A DNA stretch of 64,000 nt, taken from contig OY755039.1 in assembly GCA_963576565.1 (NCBI GenBank), forward strand, positions 136,867,869 to 136,931,868, written 5' to 3'. The translations under genes were made by a program, and so were the position numbers. Below are positions 21,726 through 32,970 of the stretch, piece by piece (position 1 is the stretch's first letter; the number at the start of each line of letters is the position of its first letter). The notes under the pieces were generated by a model. The model ran no database searches. It was not told the origin of the DNA and saw only the letters and a list, made by a program, of their open reading frames with translations. This DNA is from Aspidapion aeneum. Taxonomy: Eukaryota > Arthropoda > Insecta > Coleoptera > Brentidae.

Positions 21726-21842
21726 GTTGTACTTTTGATCTTTTGTAATTTCGACTTTTTTACATTCGACCTTCGAACTTTTGTACTTTCGATATCTGAA
21801 CCATTTTGCATTTCGACCTTTTTATCCGCCACCCGCTAATAA

Positions 21843-22534
21843 TAAGCCTTTTTCCTCGAGGTTACTAGTCACTCATTTAAGTTACTCGAAATGACGTCAC
21901 GGTTACTCGGAGTAACCGCTGTATGACGTCAGACAGTCAGCTGTGGATGACATTTCCAATTGTTTGTTTTTGTTTTTACCAGGAGCTTCCGAAATGCAGA
22001 AAATAATTCATTGTTTCCACCAATGCATGCCCCCCCGATTCAAAAAACGTATCACGGGACATGGATTTACACCAGTTTTAAAAGCAGCGTTACCTGATGC
22101 GTTTTTTGAATCGGGGTGGAAACAGGGTGCTCCTTTGGTATTCTGTGGTAAGGCCGCAGTACCACAGAACACCAAATGCAGTACATTTTAAGACTAGTTG
22201 CAGTTGAATTGATATAGGACCAACTTCAACGGATGTGCTTCATTTTCTACCGTTACCAAACATAATTTGTTGGTAATATATATATATATTAAAATCATTG
22301 AGTTGTATAACGCCCTGTAGGGTATAGAAGTCAATGATTAAAATCAAACATTTTGAAAAAAAAACAAAACAAAACGATCTTAACCTCAAAATATTTCAGC
22401 AACCACGTCTGCTAGGCTGGTTACACTGTGTGGTTACTGGTGACGTCATAGTTAGTGTTACTCAGCGAAGAAAAACAGAAAACGAGTAACCAGGTTACCT
22501 GGTAACTTATAGTTACTGCGAGGAAAAAGGCTTA
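21843..22534. mobile_element. Non-autonomous DNA element with nested perfect hairpins
   Basis: The terminal inverted repeat TAAGCCTTTTTCCTCG pairs with CGAGGAAAAAGGCTTA. Subterminal regions carry TGACGTCA-type and GGTTACT-type words on both sides. Inside are two strong hairpins: CCCCGATTCAAAAAACG (22033-22049) with its exact complement at 22100-22116, and TTTGGTATTCTGTGG (about 22134-22148) with the near complement at 22162-22176. A third weaker one lies at about 22293-22342 (AATCATTGA / TCAATGATT). The frame 21943-22191 has no known domain. Confidence 0.7.
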
Positions 22535-23203
22535 ATATATCGCACACCCGCTGAAAAAGAGTCACAACTCAAAAATCGCCCTTATTGAGATAAACCTGCC
22601 GCCATCATCGAAATAATACTTTCTTCCATAAAAGCGTCACATTTATGTTTCGACAATTCACCGCGAAATGGCGATGTGACTCTTTTATTTTGTCCAGTTT
22701 AGCTGAGGATGCGTTCCTTTACAGTGTCACTTTTGACTTTATAACAGCGTGAACGTGGAGTTTCATCCTGAAAAGAGTCACATTTCGAGTTGTGAAGGTT
22801 TTCGTGTGAACTGTTGGTTAAATCTGACCCATATAACAAGTAAAATACTGTTCTTTTTTATATTATAATCATTTGTTTACATGTCATACGTATAAAACTA
22901 ACTTGATTCTTTCATTTTTTGCACAGATTCTAACATTATTTATTTGTACAATCAAAAATATCAATAATAATTACCGATCCGATCATTTGAAATTTGCCGC
23001 CTCACAGAAGTAGGCAAACTTCTTACCCAATATGGTGAACATTTTCTATACCACGGTCGACGACAGTGTTTAAGTTAAACAGATATACATATATATACCA
23101 CTTTGATCCTAATCGGATTTTACTCTTATATTAGAGAGTTTTAAGAGAACAACGTCAATCACCGATAACGTATTGTCTCACAGTCAATCCACAATACACT
23201 AAA
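22535..23203. other. Stretch without recognised gene
   Basis: Mixed-composition sequence. AAAAGAGTCACA occurs at about 22555 and 22774 and in reverse at about 22675 (TGTGACTCTTTTA), giving a small inverted pair. No coding region supported. Confidence 0.4.
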
Positions 23204-23333
23204 ACCCGGTTTCCACCTACGACTTTCTCGTGCGTGCCCGCGCACGCGTCACATGACTGTCATAACATTTCATACTGTGATCATGTGACGCGTGAGCGAG
23301 CACTTACGAGAAAGTCGTAGGTGAAAACCGGGT
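23204..23333. mobile_element. Short hairpin MITE, 130 bp
   Basis: The two halves are inverted copies: ACCCGGTTTCCACCTACGAC, then TTTCTCGTGCG...CGCGTCACATGA at the left, and TCATGTGACGCG...TTACGAGAAAGTC, then GTAGGTGAAAACCGGGT at the right. The loop is about 25 bp. The GC content stands out from the surroundings. Confidence 0.8.
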
Positions 23334-23520
23334 GTAAGACATCCTCCGTTATCATTAGGGTTATCAGATGCCACGATTTAGGCGTGATTACCACGCTTTT
23401 CCACGTAGTGTTACGTGCGCCTTAAAGTACCCAATTGCCATTTTTAGTTCAGAAGATACTGAGGAGAACGCAAGAATACGAATAGGTAATTGCTAAGATA
23501 GGCAGACGGGAACTTCCGTG

Positions 23521-25373
23521 TTTTTCACTTATACAGTTTTTGCTTCTTTTGACTTGAAAACTGGTTGTTTTCCATATTTTTAAGGGAAACAGATTCTTTG
23601 GAAATTATACGACTTATAAAAGAGCTAAAAAATAAAAAATCCCCAGGAAGTGATGGACTTAAATCAGAAACTTTAAAAGAAATTGCTGCACCTCTCACAT
23701 ACATTATAAATGGCTGTTTAAGACAGGGAATTTTTCCATCGGCGTTTAAAGAGACCATCGTAAAACCATTATTTAAAAGCGGTAGCAAAGAAGATGTAAA
23801 CAACTATCGCCCAATATATTTATTGTCCAATCTTGCTAAAATTTATGAAAAAATATTAAAGGAGCGTATAGAAGGCTATTTAAACAAAAAACAAATAATG
23901 TCGTCCTTACAATTTGGCTTTAAACAAAACTCCTCTACCGAAGACGCTATTCTTCATGTAACATCAAAATTCAAAAGGCAATTAATGATAAAATTCCTAC
24001 ACTAGCAATATTAATTGATCTCAAAAAGGCCTTTGACACAGTCGATCACAATCAAATTTTGAACTCTTGTGAAAACTATGGTTTAAGGGGCGTTTGCTTT
24101 AGAATTTTAAAAGATTACCTCTCGGAAAGATATCAGCAAGTTCAAGTAAAAGATGGATCAAGCGACAAAAAACTCGTAAACTTTGGAGTTCCTCAAGGAA
24201 CTGTATTAGGTCCCTTGCTATTTAACTTGTATATAAATGACATGTTTGACTTAGATATTGATGGGGAAATTATTAGCTTCGCGGATGATACCGTGATCAT
24301 ATTTCAAGACAAAACATGGGAGGCTCTTAAACAGAAATCTGAGCACGAGTTGGACAAACTGTTGCATTACTTTCAGAATAAAATTTTAACTAAAAATTTT
24401 TCCAAAACCTTTTACATCTTTAACTTCCAAACTTCCTGACTTTGAGGAACTTATGATTACCACTGATTGAGCCTGTAACGGTACTCGAATCCAGGGGGTG
24501 AGTAAGGTCAAGTATTTGGGAATTATTATTGATTGTCATCTGCGTTGGGATGAGCAAGCATCACATGTTGTTAGTAAAATAAGATGGCTTTTGAGTAAAT
24601 TCAGGAAATTTCGTGAAATTTTCAATATAAATCAAATGAGAGTGTTATATTTTGCATTGATTCAAACACATCTAACCTATGGTATTTCCGCATGGGGTAG
24701 GACAGCTTGGACTCATCTGGATCCTCTGGAAAAGGTACAGAAATGTATAATAAAAATAATGTATAATAAAAATTCTCGTAACCCTACGGAGGATCTATTT
24801 AGGGAGTCACAGCTGTTTGACCTCAGAAAACTTTTTTGTTACTCTATGCTTATTAAAAAACATACAAAAGTTAAAATCTATAAGACAGTTATCCATCCAA
24901 CAAGATCAAATCAACACCAGCTTGAAGTACCTAAACCAGATAAAACGTCAACTCAAAGCAGTTTTTACTTTCTTGCTCCCAGGACCTATAACTTGCTACC
25001 TGTTGATCTCAGACAAATAAATAGTAAGTCCCTTTTTAAAAGCAGATTAAAGCATTGGATTCAAAATAAAACTCGGCAAGAAATTCATGCAATGGTTGAT
25101 ATTACAAAACAGTGATACAGCGTTCTCTTGTAATAGATAGGTCTATGGTGTTTTTATTTTTTTGCAATTACAGCAAAAACTGAGGAATGAAAATAATTTT
25201 TTTTAAAATATACATATATATATTATTATATTGTTATTATTATTTGTATTATTTTTTTCGCCACACAAGTTTGACTTAGGTTGGCATACCCAATATTTAT
25301 TCTTGTAGCATAGGCATTTGTTTGTACTTTTTTCTCTTAAATGAATAAATATATTTATTATTATTATTTATTA
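23521..25373 (+). mobile_element. Jockey/CR1-group LINE, 5'-truncated
   Basis: Plus-strand non-LTR element with reverse transcriptase in three frames, ending in a TTA/ATT trinucleotide tail at about 25353-25373. The endonuclease domain is absent. The RT words (NYRPIYLLSNLAKIYEKIL, GVPQGTVLGPLLFNLYIND, FADDTVI) point to the Jockey/CR1 group. Exact clade unknown. Confidence 0.85.
23565..25115 (+). pseudogene. Jockey/CR1-group reverse transcriptase, three frames
   Basis: Frame one (23565-24005) holds KSPGSDGLKSETLK, NYRPIYLL and LQFGFKQNSSTEDAI. After a frame change near 24000, motif A reads LIDLKKAFDTVDHN just before frame two. Frame two (24059-24439) holds GVPQGTVLGP and the catalytic FADD. 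Frame three (24498-25115) holds the thumb and C-terminus (KVKYLGIIIDCHLRWD, YGISAWGR, and LLPVDLRQINSKSLFKSRL close to the end). The catalytic residues survive but at least two frame breaks make the copy inactive. No start is assigned because the element is 5'-truncated. Confidence 0.85.
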
Positions 25374-25504
25374 AAAGAAGTCGCTGCTTTTGCCACATAG
25401 CAACTTTCAAATAGCTTCTTTTTAATAGCAGTTTTCGCAACTGAAGCATTGGAAATTTGTTGAATAAAAACTAATTTAAGGACAAAATAAATACCCTCCA
25501 CTTT

Positions 25505-25740
25505 TTTACCTTCCTAGCTCGCGTAGTAGTAGAGAAGATAACGCCGAAAATGTGTTATTTGGGTGTATTTTGATCTATCTTAGCAATATCGTCGTAATGT
25601 CTGTGTGTGTGTGTATATGTGTGTGTCTGTGTGTGTGTATATTATTTCTGTCCGTAACACGATAGCTCCTAAACCGTTGAACCGATTATCAGAAAAATTT
25701 CAGGTAAAATAGTGTTTGACACTCTTACGAGCTGATTAGA
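25505..25740 (+). repeat. GT-containing interspersed repeat, copy 1
   Basis: It starts TACCTTCCTAGCTCGC, then GCCGAAAATGTG, GGTGTATTTTGA and GCAATATCGTCGT. A GT-rich run (about 25590-25640) follows, then CCTAAACCGTTGAACCGATT. The reverse copy at 31520-31755 shares the order up to the CA/GT run. The block after the run resembles phrases in the 128-bp array and the CAGA-array element (contact with '...ccgatt..aaatt'). Confidence 0.65.
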
Positions 25741-26035
25741 TTTTGAGCAATGACAATTTTTTGACAATTAAAATTTTTTTAAAATGCTAACTTTTTAATA
25801 GAACGTTGTATCACTATGAGCTTTTCGGAATTAAGTAGACTACATTTTGCTCAATAATTTTTGTTATAACCAAAAACTTCGTAAGAACTTTAGTTTCTAA
25901 GTTATTTACAAAAAACTGTTTTTAAGGCTGATATATCATGGCTTCACTTGAAGTGTGCTAATAGGCTAGTTAGGAAGGCATCAGATCCATCATGGATCCA
26001 TTTATTTTAATAACGTTTCAAGATAACTAAGAGCA
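25741..26035. other. AT-rich stretch without recognised gene
   Basis: Continuation downstream of the GT repeat. No gene or repeat boundary could be drawn. Confidence 0.3.
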
Positions 26036-26039
26036 AAAG

Positions 26040-26470
26040 CAACTGGAGTAAGAATTAACAAGAATAAAATGTGACATTGCAGGCTTGTCAGAAACCCGCC
26101 GAAAATCAGAAAAACAAATAAAACTGAACTCCGGTAATCTACTATGCCTTAAAGGTAACGAAACAGCAACTTCTGTGTAGGATTCATAAATAATAAATAA
26201 AACCAGTAAACATGTCCATACTATTTTAAAATGAAAAGAACATCACTTAAAGTTACCGAAGTATACGCCCCCACTTCTACCTACAATGACGAGCACATCA
26301 AAGCATTCTATAAAGATATCTCAAAAGCTATGGAAGAACAGAAACATTTTAGGAATCGCCCTTTTTAAGGCAGTTGGTTCTCCACCAAACTTTAAAGCAT
26401 AGAAAATTAAATTCTTCTTCTGAAAAGCGTTCGACGTCTGTTATAAGAAAAGCGGGCCCATGAACCAATA
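26040..26470 (+). pseudogene. RTE-like endonuclease-domain relic
   Basis: Broken plus-strand frames read KCDIAGLSETRRK, VGFIINK-like, and LKVTEVYAPTSTYNDEHIKAFYKDISKAM, which are conserved blocks of the apurinic-type endonuclease in RTE-like LINEs. A later patch (KLNSSSEKRSTSVIRKAGP) may be the 'FFRKR..W' region. Stops and shifts are frequent, and no RT follows. It is an old isolated fragment. Confidence 0.6.
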
Positions 26471-27504
26471 AGTTAACCTTTTACATCAAGAATATATGTA
26501 GGTGTAGTCCAGGAGCCGACACTCAGCTATTCAGGAAACCTGGATTATTAACCCAGAAGCAGGCTATAGTCGGCAGCAGGATGGCGTCAGCAAAAATCCC
26601 CTAAGAGTCAACTCACGACGATCACGACTGTTGCGCTGAAAAGTAAAGAAGGCGATCGTCTATAATCAATATCTGCTGGGACGATAGGGATGTTAGATAG
26701 ATACAAGTCTAACATGTAGCAGGACCACCTCTCTGAAAGGGTGTAAAAGGACGGATCCACTGTGTATTCTTACTACGCAGGATAAAGATCCCTGCTCTCG
26801 ACAAAGAGGTGCAGGGCAAAGTCCTCTTGGAGAAAGAAAACTTGCATCCTGGAGACCTGCAGGAGTAAGGGAGTAAGGGGAAGGCCACAGATGACATCAA
26901 GAATATAGGAATACAAAGGTAGCGAAGAATCGCACCAGACAGGGCAGAATGGAGGGCTTTGGATAATTGGGTTAAACCACACCAGGGGGGTAAAAATGCT
27001 AATAAAGAAAAACAGAATAATAAGTATCCTAAAAACCGTATCATAGGAGATACCGAATAAATTGGTGTCGAATCGTCAGTATTAGGATCAATATTTCTCT
27101 ATTTCATTTTTGTTTTTGTCTGTTTCTAAACGTTTTTCACTTTCTGAGTTTAGAAAAGGACAAAACAACACAGCACAACAAACGAATAATGCGATTTTTT
27201 GCAATAATTTAAATAAAATAAGGTCACCACTAACGTGCCAAACTAACTATTGAAACTTAAAACTGCGAAGATGTTGCAATACAAGAAGATTTTTATGTAA
27301 AATTAAAGCTTATACTCTAGTCGCTCAGAGACCTTCATGCATTTTTTGTGTTAATGCAAAGAGATTGAAAGCCCTTACTTTTGAGAACATAATTCCATTC
27401 CTTATTTTTTCGTATTTTTTGCGTTTTATTGATTAACTACAGATTTGAACAAAAAATAACAAGATACGAGAAAGATCTATACTAACAGGTTGTATTTACA
27501 CTGG
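26471..27504. other. Unassigned stretch, less AT-rich at 26500-27050
   Basis: A minus-strand frame of 111 codons (26709-27044) and a shadow frame cover a region of more balanced composition, but no domain is recognisable. It may be a fragment of another retroelement. The remainder up to 27504 is AT-rich. Confidence 0.4.
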
Positions 27505-28368
27505 CAGGGCTCTCAACAGATAACCAGCAAAATAATATGAAAAATATGAAATATTTTAATAAAAATATGAAAAATACGAAAAATCGAAAAAAAATATGAA
27601 GGAAATATGAATAAAAAAAAGTTTTCTCCCTTTCCATATGGCCGGTAATTTTTTTTTTTTGGAAAATATATTTACTAATCAAAAATGTTTTTTTTATTTA
27701 TAAAAAAAAATGTATTAACAGTTCCAAAAACTTGATTTATTCCTAAATGGGGTATCGCCATACAAAAATAAGGCACATATTTTAAAAGTACATTTTCTGT
27801 TGATTTCACCTCACCTCTTTTTTCATCCAAATTTATTTTGAGAAAAAAATGATGCTGCCAAATTTTTGATCGGTATAGTTTTTAAAAAAAGGTCATTGTT
27901 ATAAATTTGGGATTATACAAGAACAATAAAATCTTTAACATTTAGTTCTTTTTGACATTTTAAAAAATATTTTTTTGTTTTTAAATAAAGGATGCCAAAA
28001 ACCATTTTCTTCCGCAAAAAATGTTGCTATAAAAATGTTTTTACAAAATTACGGTATTTTAAAAAAATTGCTGCATAATAAAAAATATAAGGCAAAAAAA
28101 AATTTTTATAACAACATTTTTAAGAGCTCAAAAAAAAAACACCGTACAGTGAGGAAGGAAACAGGCTTAAGTGAAATGAAAAAGATAATTTTTAATTTAT
28201 ATTTGCTTCAACAGTAGTCACTACTGCAGCCAACATTACTCCCCTCAGTTGATCTTCATTGCAGAAAATATAAAAAATAGGAAGGCTTTTTTTTTAAATA
28301 TGAAGTTTTATGAAGACTGAAAAGAAATATGAATATTTTCAGAAAATATGAAGGTGTTAAGAGCCCTG
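27505..28368. mobile_element. hAT-like non-autonomous element with CAGGG ends
   Basis: Termini CAGGGCTCTCAAC and GTTAAGAGCCCTG are inverted repeats with one difference. The ends are followed by AATATGAA-rich subterminal arrays on both sides. CACTGG occurs outside both ends but is offset by two bases, so the target duplication is not clean. The 864-bp interior is AT-rich, and the frame 27975-28217 has no known domain. Confidence 0.6.
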
Positions 28369-29257
28369 CACTGGGCACCATTTTTACTATAGGTTAAAAG
28401 GTTTTCGAGTTATGCTAAAAAAAGTACGAAATTAGCCTAAGAACCGAGGATACCCCAAGACACCAAAATTTCACTTTTTATGAAAATGTCACAAGCGGAA
28501 TCAAAATTTTATATAATTTAAAATAACGTCAGCTGAGTTTCATAAAAATTAAATCAGCATTCTGTCAAATATGGCGGCTTAGATATGGCCAACCTGCGAT
28601 TTTCCAACAATGTTTTCCCAACTACTTTTTATACCTTAGGGCAAACTCCAGGAGCCTAAAAAGTAAATCGCTTAAAACCTAATTTATTATAAGACCATAT
28701 CAAGTAGTCATCATAATATAAGGTGTGCCAAAAAACACCGTACTTTTTTCGACTGCAGTTATTTTACCCTTTGTTCGATTTTTGTGATTTTGGTCTCCAT
28801 CAAAAGTCAGACACCAGTATTCACTAAAGAGTCTACAGTGCTAAATGCTACAATCCTAGGTTTAACTACATTTTGGTTGAAGGTTTAACTTATTTACCCG
28901 TGAATGCAATAGTTTTAATATTTATATAAATTATTCGTAAACACCTTGCGATATGGGTCATCTTTTTTCGTTGTAACAAAGACCAGGGCTATCAAAACGG
29001 ACGGGCCACGATCCTCCACTTTGTTGACGTCACATCCGGGGCTGATTTTTTTTTTGAAGGTCACGTTACGACACAGCTGATTGTCTTTAAAATATTGAAG
29101 TTGGAATGACGGTTCACGAATATTTGATTTTTTTTTAAATAACGCCGATTTTGAGATTATTTTTACTATATTCTTGCAGAACATTTTTTTCAAATGTATA
29201 GTGATCCTTAATTTTTCAGAGCCGCTTCATTAGCTCACACTAAAATGAAATTTAAAG
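28369..29257. other. Stretch without recognised gene
   Basis: Mostly AT-rich. A more balanced patch at about 28970-29060 contains TGACGTCACATCC and an open minus-strand frame (28915-29193) without known domain. It could be regulatory or another repeat. Unassigned. Confidence 0.35.
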
Positions 29258-29566
29258 CAGTACACTTAATTACGGATTCGCAGTATTGATTATTAGTCAT
29301 ACAGTTCAAATGATATCTAAGAGATGGCGCTACAGCAATTAAAATCAAGGGGTTTTAAGGATTTTATGCATCGCCGTCTTTGGGCTACTTAGCCGGTAAG
29401 AGTAACGTCATTAGATCGCGAAAAGAAAACCATTTTCTTGAATTGCTAACTTGACAACAGCGCTAAACTATTTATCTCTCTCAGTGCCATTTATTTAAAT
29501 AGCGATCTTACTTCAGTTCACATATTTTTCAATGGCCAAACTATTGTTGACGAACCCTGTATAGTA
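29258..29566 (+). repeat. Interspersed repeat, copy 2 (reverse of 17156-17363)
   Basis: It shares the blocks described for 17156-17363 in opposite orientation, with an added stretch at about 29390-29460 ('aagagtaacgtcattagatcgcg') not present in the other copy. It ends in GACGAACCCTGTATAG about 50 bp before the host exon at 29625. Confidence 0.7.
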
Positions 29567-29624
29567 TATGGTATATAAAATGGTTTACCCGTTGAAAAAA
29601 AATAAATAAATATATTAAACTTAC

Positions 29625-29765
29625 CTGACTAGTTTGAATTCCTTCGGTAAAGGCTATTAATGCCAACCTGTCTGTCTGCTGAAGGAGAACGGCGTGATCG
29701 TTTATCACATCTGGATGCGGCAGAGGCCTTCTAGAAGGAGGTGGAGAAGTAGTTGTGATACCAAC
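29625..29765 (-). CDS. Sushi membrane protein, cytoplasmic-tail exon
   Basis: The minus strand has a polypyrimidine tract and acceptor (TTTTTTTGTTAG|GTTGG) before 29765 and a donor CAG|GTAAGT after 29625. The 141-bp exon is open in phase 0 for 47 codons: VGITTTSPPPSRRPLPHPD, then VINDHAVLLQQTDRLALIAF and TEGIQTSQ. It follows the transmembrane exon at 43948-44066 without changing the frame. It is hydrophilic with a proline-rich start, suitable for a cytoplasmic tail. It ends at a clean codon boundary, so at least one more exon should follow to the left, but none could be identified in the window. I recall a related tail in insect selectin/sushi proteins, which is weak support. Confidence 0.65.
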
Positions 29766-30046
29766 CTAACAAAAAAATAAATATTACCTAATGAGTATAC
29801 GTTGGTTCTGAACCCGGATGTTACGACTACATGGCGCAGCAGTCAACATTTCGTCAGCATTATAAGAGGGATGAACATACATAAAATAAATTAAATACTA
29901 CAAAGAAAAACTCTCAAATATCTCTATAAGGCAAACTGTGAAAAAATGTTAAAATAATTTATTTGCATTATTGATTGTTTAGCGTTGAAGGAAAAAGATT
30001 AATGATCTTGGGCGGGCATAGATGTCGCCTTTCTTAAGTTGTCTTA

Positions 30047-31208
30047 GGGTCACTGCATCACGAAGACGTAGTGTCTTCTTTGGGTAGCGACACGACAGCT
30101 AAATATTTTTGGTTATATGACGAATCTGACACTGTCACGAGCGTAGCTTTTTTTGTATTTAAAAAAATAAAATGGTTTACAAACGTTACGTAAATAACTG
30201 TCCGTCACACTCGGTATATATATTTAGACAGTCCAAATAAACAAACCATTCAAATGCTTTTCAGATTGTCGAATAAAAACGATGTTTTTTATGATTTCAA
30301 TATTTACCCACATAGCGCAAGAAACCAAAAATTATTTGACAGGTTTTATAAAATATAGAACTTGTATATATTGTTGAATTTATTCGAGGGCATAAGTGTA
30401 CGTTTAATCCCTTTTTTCATGGACTTAGGTGATTAAAAGTAATTTCTCTAAAACTATAAAGGAAAAATTATAGGTTTTTTGGATCATTTTATTTTATTAG
30501 TATACAAAAAACAAAAAGCTATCATAATACACGATAACGGTTATTCTGTTGCTTCCAGCTTGGCAGAAGTTACTGTACTTTGCTGATGACTTGGTTGGTT
30601 TCGATTATTATTGTGTCCTTTGGAATAGCCTTCATATAAAGGAAGCATTTAACTTTCTAGACTTCTCCAGGATAAAAACAGGAATACCTTGTCGGTGAAA
30701 TTTTTGACATTCTTTTTATTGCATCATTTTCGGTACTCTGAAAGCTGCTTTCTTTGGCCGCCTTTTCAATGTCCATCTCAAAGTAGGAATTATTATTTGG
30801 TCCCTCGTTTGTTCAATCTTTAAGAAATTTAATTCAAACTTGTTCTTATTTAGTTTGTTATGAAATAAATATTATTTTTTGCACATTTTTTTCTATGTTT
30901 GTTAGCGTCTGACTGACTTTTGTTTAATATCTACCATAGCAACGCGCCCAAAGCTCACCAAAAAAATGAAAACTATCACTGCCCTCTGTATTATTATATA
31001 CCGGGGGTTGACATGCTAAAACTAGAGTACCGGAGTAAGTGGTTTAATATTTATTTATTTTATGATTATTATTATTTTTAGTATATAAACATTGGCATTA
31101 AACTCCATTTTAATCACTTAACAAATTATAGCCGTCCTTCCGGTCGGGCTTAAAAAATCTTGCCGCGGAATTAAAAGTAAACACAGCATATACCTACTAT
31201 TATTTTAT
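30047..31208 (+). mobile_element. GGGTAGCGACAC element, copy 1
   Basis: It starts with TAGGGTCACTGCATC and GGGTAGCGACACGACAG (about 30095). It matches 33020-34215 along its length: GCGTAGCTTTTTTT, ACTGTCCGTCAC, TCCAAATAAACAAACC, GACTTCTCCAGGAT, TTATATACCGGGGG, CTTCCGGTCGGGC, and a shared right end (ATACCTACTATTATT). On the minus strand a patch near 30670-30790 could encode MDIEKAAKESSFQ, then STENDAIKRMSK, but the second copy breaks that frame. Type unknown. Confidence 0.65.
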
Positions 31209-31221
31209 TACGGTGTCCAAA

Positions 31222-31512
31222 CAAAAGCGGGCGGCAAAGAAAACGTCGAAAGAACAAAATGTCAAAGACACGAAAGGTCGAAAGTACAAAAGGTCGAAAA
31301 CATAAAAGGTCGAAAGTACAAAAGGTCGAAAAACAGAAGGCCAAAACTTCAAAAAGTCAAAAATACACAAGGTCGAAAGTACAATAAAAGATCGAAAATA
31401 GAAAAGGTCGAAAGTACAAAAGGTCGAAAGTACAAAAGGTGGAAAGTACAAAAGGTCGAAAATACAAAAGATCGAAAAACAAAAGATTGAAAAACAAAAA
31501 TTCCAAAATCGA
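31222..31512 (+). repeat. GGTCGAAAGTACAAAA minisatellite, long copy
   Basis: It starts GCGGGCGGCAAAGAAAACG and continues as about 17 units of the 16-bp motif. It is followed by GTAATGATTGCAAAA, a phrase also found after the copy at 34928-35050. Shadow frames on the minus strand read as repeated LYFRPFVLSTF and are not genes. Confidence 0.8.
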
Positions 31513-31519
31513 AAGTAGC

Positions 31520-31755
31520 TATACTGTAATGATTGCAAAAAAAGGCTTTACTATAGACACAGAGGCACACACACACACACCTAACGCACATACACAAACA
31601 CATACACGCACACACACAGACGTCACGACGATATTGCGAAGATAAGTCAAAATACACCAAAATAAACACATTTTCGGCGTCATCTCAAAAACATTTTTTT
31701 CTTTGAAAGCAATACCTTTTCCAGCCATTATTGCACGGGCTAGGACGGTAAAAAA
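31520..31755 (-). repeat. GT-containing interspersed repeat, copy 2
   Basis: Minus-strand copy of the repeat at 25505-25740. CA run at about 31565-31620, then GACGATATTGCGAAGATAAG, TCAAAATACACC and ACACATTTTCGGCGT, ending in GCACGGGCTAGGACGGTA. Confidence 0.65.
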
Positions 31756-31797
31756 AATTCAACAATCCAAAAATTGAAGGTTAAAATTTTTTTTTGT

Positions 31798-32106
31798 AGC
31801 ATCTCTAGGTATTTTTGGGTAGCAACACGACGGGTCGCGGAACTTTGTTCGAAAACATTTCCCTCGAACGGAAAATTGTCAAAAACGGTTTATTCGAACG
31901 GAAATTTCTTTGAAACAAAAATTTGCCATCAATCGGTATTTTCCTAACCTTTCTCAATTGATCGCAAACGTATTCTAACCGGTACAGACAATCTCTGACC
32001 TTTTTCCACCAAAACACTATCTTCAAATCACAGGTTTGCTATCAATTGAGAAAGGTTAGAATAATAGAAAATATGTTTCGGTTAGGTTTCACACTCTCTA
32101 CCCAGA
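31798..32106 (+). mobile_element. Short GGGTAGCAACACGACGG element with TTCGAACGGAAA units
   Basis: Left end TTTGGGTAGCAACACGACGG. It then holds short diverged units of TTCGAACGGAAATT and TTCGAAAACATTT, the phrase TTTCCTAACCTTTCTCAATT with its complement AATTGAGAAAGGTTAGAA, and a right end GGTTTCACACTCTCTACCCA. The outer TGGGTAG on both sides is inverted. It is the compact form of the element split by a LINE at 35150-39400. Confidence 0.65.
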
Positions 32107-32780
32107 CAGCACAAGTACGTACTATGTACGTAAAAACTCGTACTACGTACATGATACATCCAATTAAACGTAAAATGTACGTACTCTAGACGTACATGGT
32201 ACTAACATGGGACATCAAATTAAAATAACAAAAGTGTAGAATTAAGACTAGGTACCACTAAAAACTATTCTTACTTCCTAAACATTTCTACTTTAGAGTG
32301 ATCGTCCAGGTTTACCTTAAGGCTCGAAGTCTCGATAGTTTTGAAGTTTGTTTTACTTGATTTAATATTTAAGTAATGTATCTCTAACAATGCCGTTAAA
32401 TGTTATAATTTAAAGACACTGTATGTTATTTTAAAAACAAATAAAGACTTACTGATCGATGTAAAAATAAAAGTTTTTGAATTTTTTTCAAAAAATCATG
32501 TTTTTGCACAAAGTCTACCTGATTGGAAGCACGGCAGAACCACAGAAATGACTTTAGAAACTATAAGAAATTTACAAAAGAGGCAAAATTTAGGGTAACC
32601 CCACAGAAATGATATTTTTTATGATTGTAGTTAAGTACTATATACTATAACTACTATTATATCTAAAAGTAAAAGTGTATGCAATAAATTGTTGTAGTAT
32701 TTTTTGTATTAATTTATATTATAAAAATAAAAAGTTAGTCAAAAACTTAAAATATAAGTATGGTCTTTAATTTTCTTTTT
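32107..32780. other. Stretch without recognised gene
   Basis: At about 32112-32215 GTACGTAC-type words recur (ACGTACTATGTACGTAAA, CTCGTACTACGTACATG, ATGTACGTACTCTAG), a cluster of small palindromes. The rest is AT-rich and unassigned. Confidence 0.4.
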
Positions 32781-32935
32781 AATATTTTACATACTGTAGG
32801 TACTCTAAAAATTCTGAGATCGCTTTACAAACTTCTACAAAAATTGTAGGTACTCTAAAAATTCCGAGGTTAATTTACAATATTGTATAGAAATTGCGTG
32901 TAGGTACTCTAATTATTCCGAGGTAAGTTGACGAG
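32781..32935 (+). repeat. Three diverged tandem units (TGTAGGTACTCTAAAAATTC)
   Basis: GTAGGTACTCTAAAAATTCTG, GTAGGTACTCTAAAAATTCC and GTAGGTACTCTAATTATTCC recur at intervals of about 50-60 bp, each followed by GAGGT/GAGAT and a T/A-rich spacer with 'tttacaa'. Confidence 0.65.
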
Positions 32936-32970
32936 TCGCCCATGGAAATTCCGAGGCAGGTCACGTGGGC

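Larger units (their letters stand above)
21056..21838. mobile_element. Element with inverted GGTCGAAAGTACAAAA-type termini
   Basis: The left end (about 21056-21260) begins GGGCGGCCGACAAAAGATC and continues as diverged 16-bp units. The right end (about 21730-21838) is the same in reverse, ending TTTTTATCCGCCACCCGC. The interior holds a perfect palindrome (21276-21312), an AGTATTTCCC minisatellite (about 21485-21590) and a small RTE-like RT relic (21625-21725). Minisatellite-built inverted ends are typical of foldback-type elements. Confidence 0.6.

Noticed and set aside
21943..22191. 82-codon frame within the hairpin-rich element as a gene
   Set aside because: It spans both perfect hairpins, so its sequence is set by structure; no known motif.
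23457..23490. CTGAGGAGAACGCAAGAATACGAA as a further hammerhead
   Set aside because: No pairing stem II and CGAATA in place of GAAA.
26709..27044. 111-codon minus-strand frame as a host exon
   Set aside because: No domain and no splice sites that join it to the sushi gene; the composition could be of another retroelement.
30575..30605. CTGATGACTTGGTTGGTTTCG as a hammerhead
   Set aside because: No GAAA after a paired stem; the related copy at 33595 does not help.
31200..31669. Phe/Leu/Tyr-rich minus-strand 'membrane' frames
   Set aside because: They translate the 16-bp minisatellite and a CA run.
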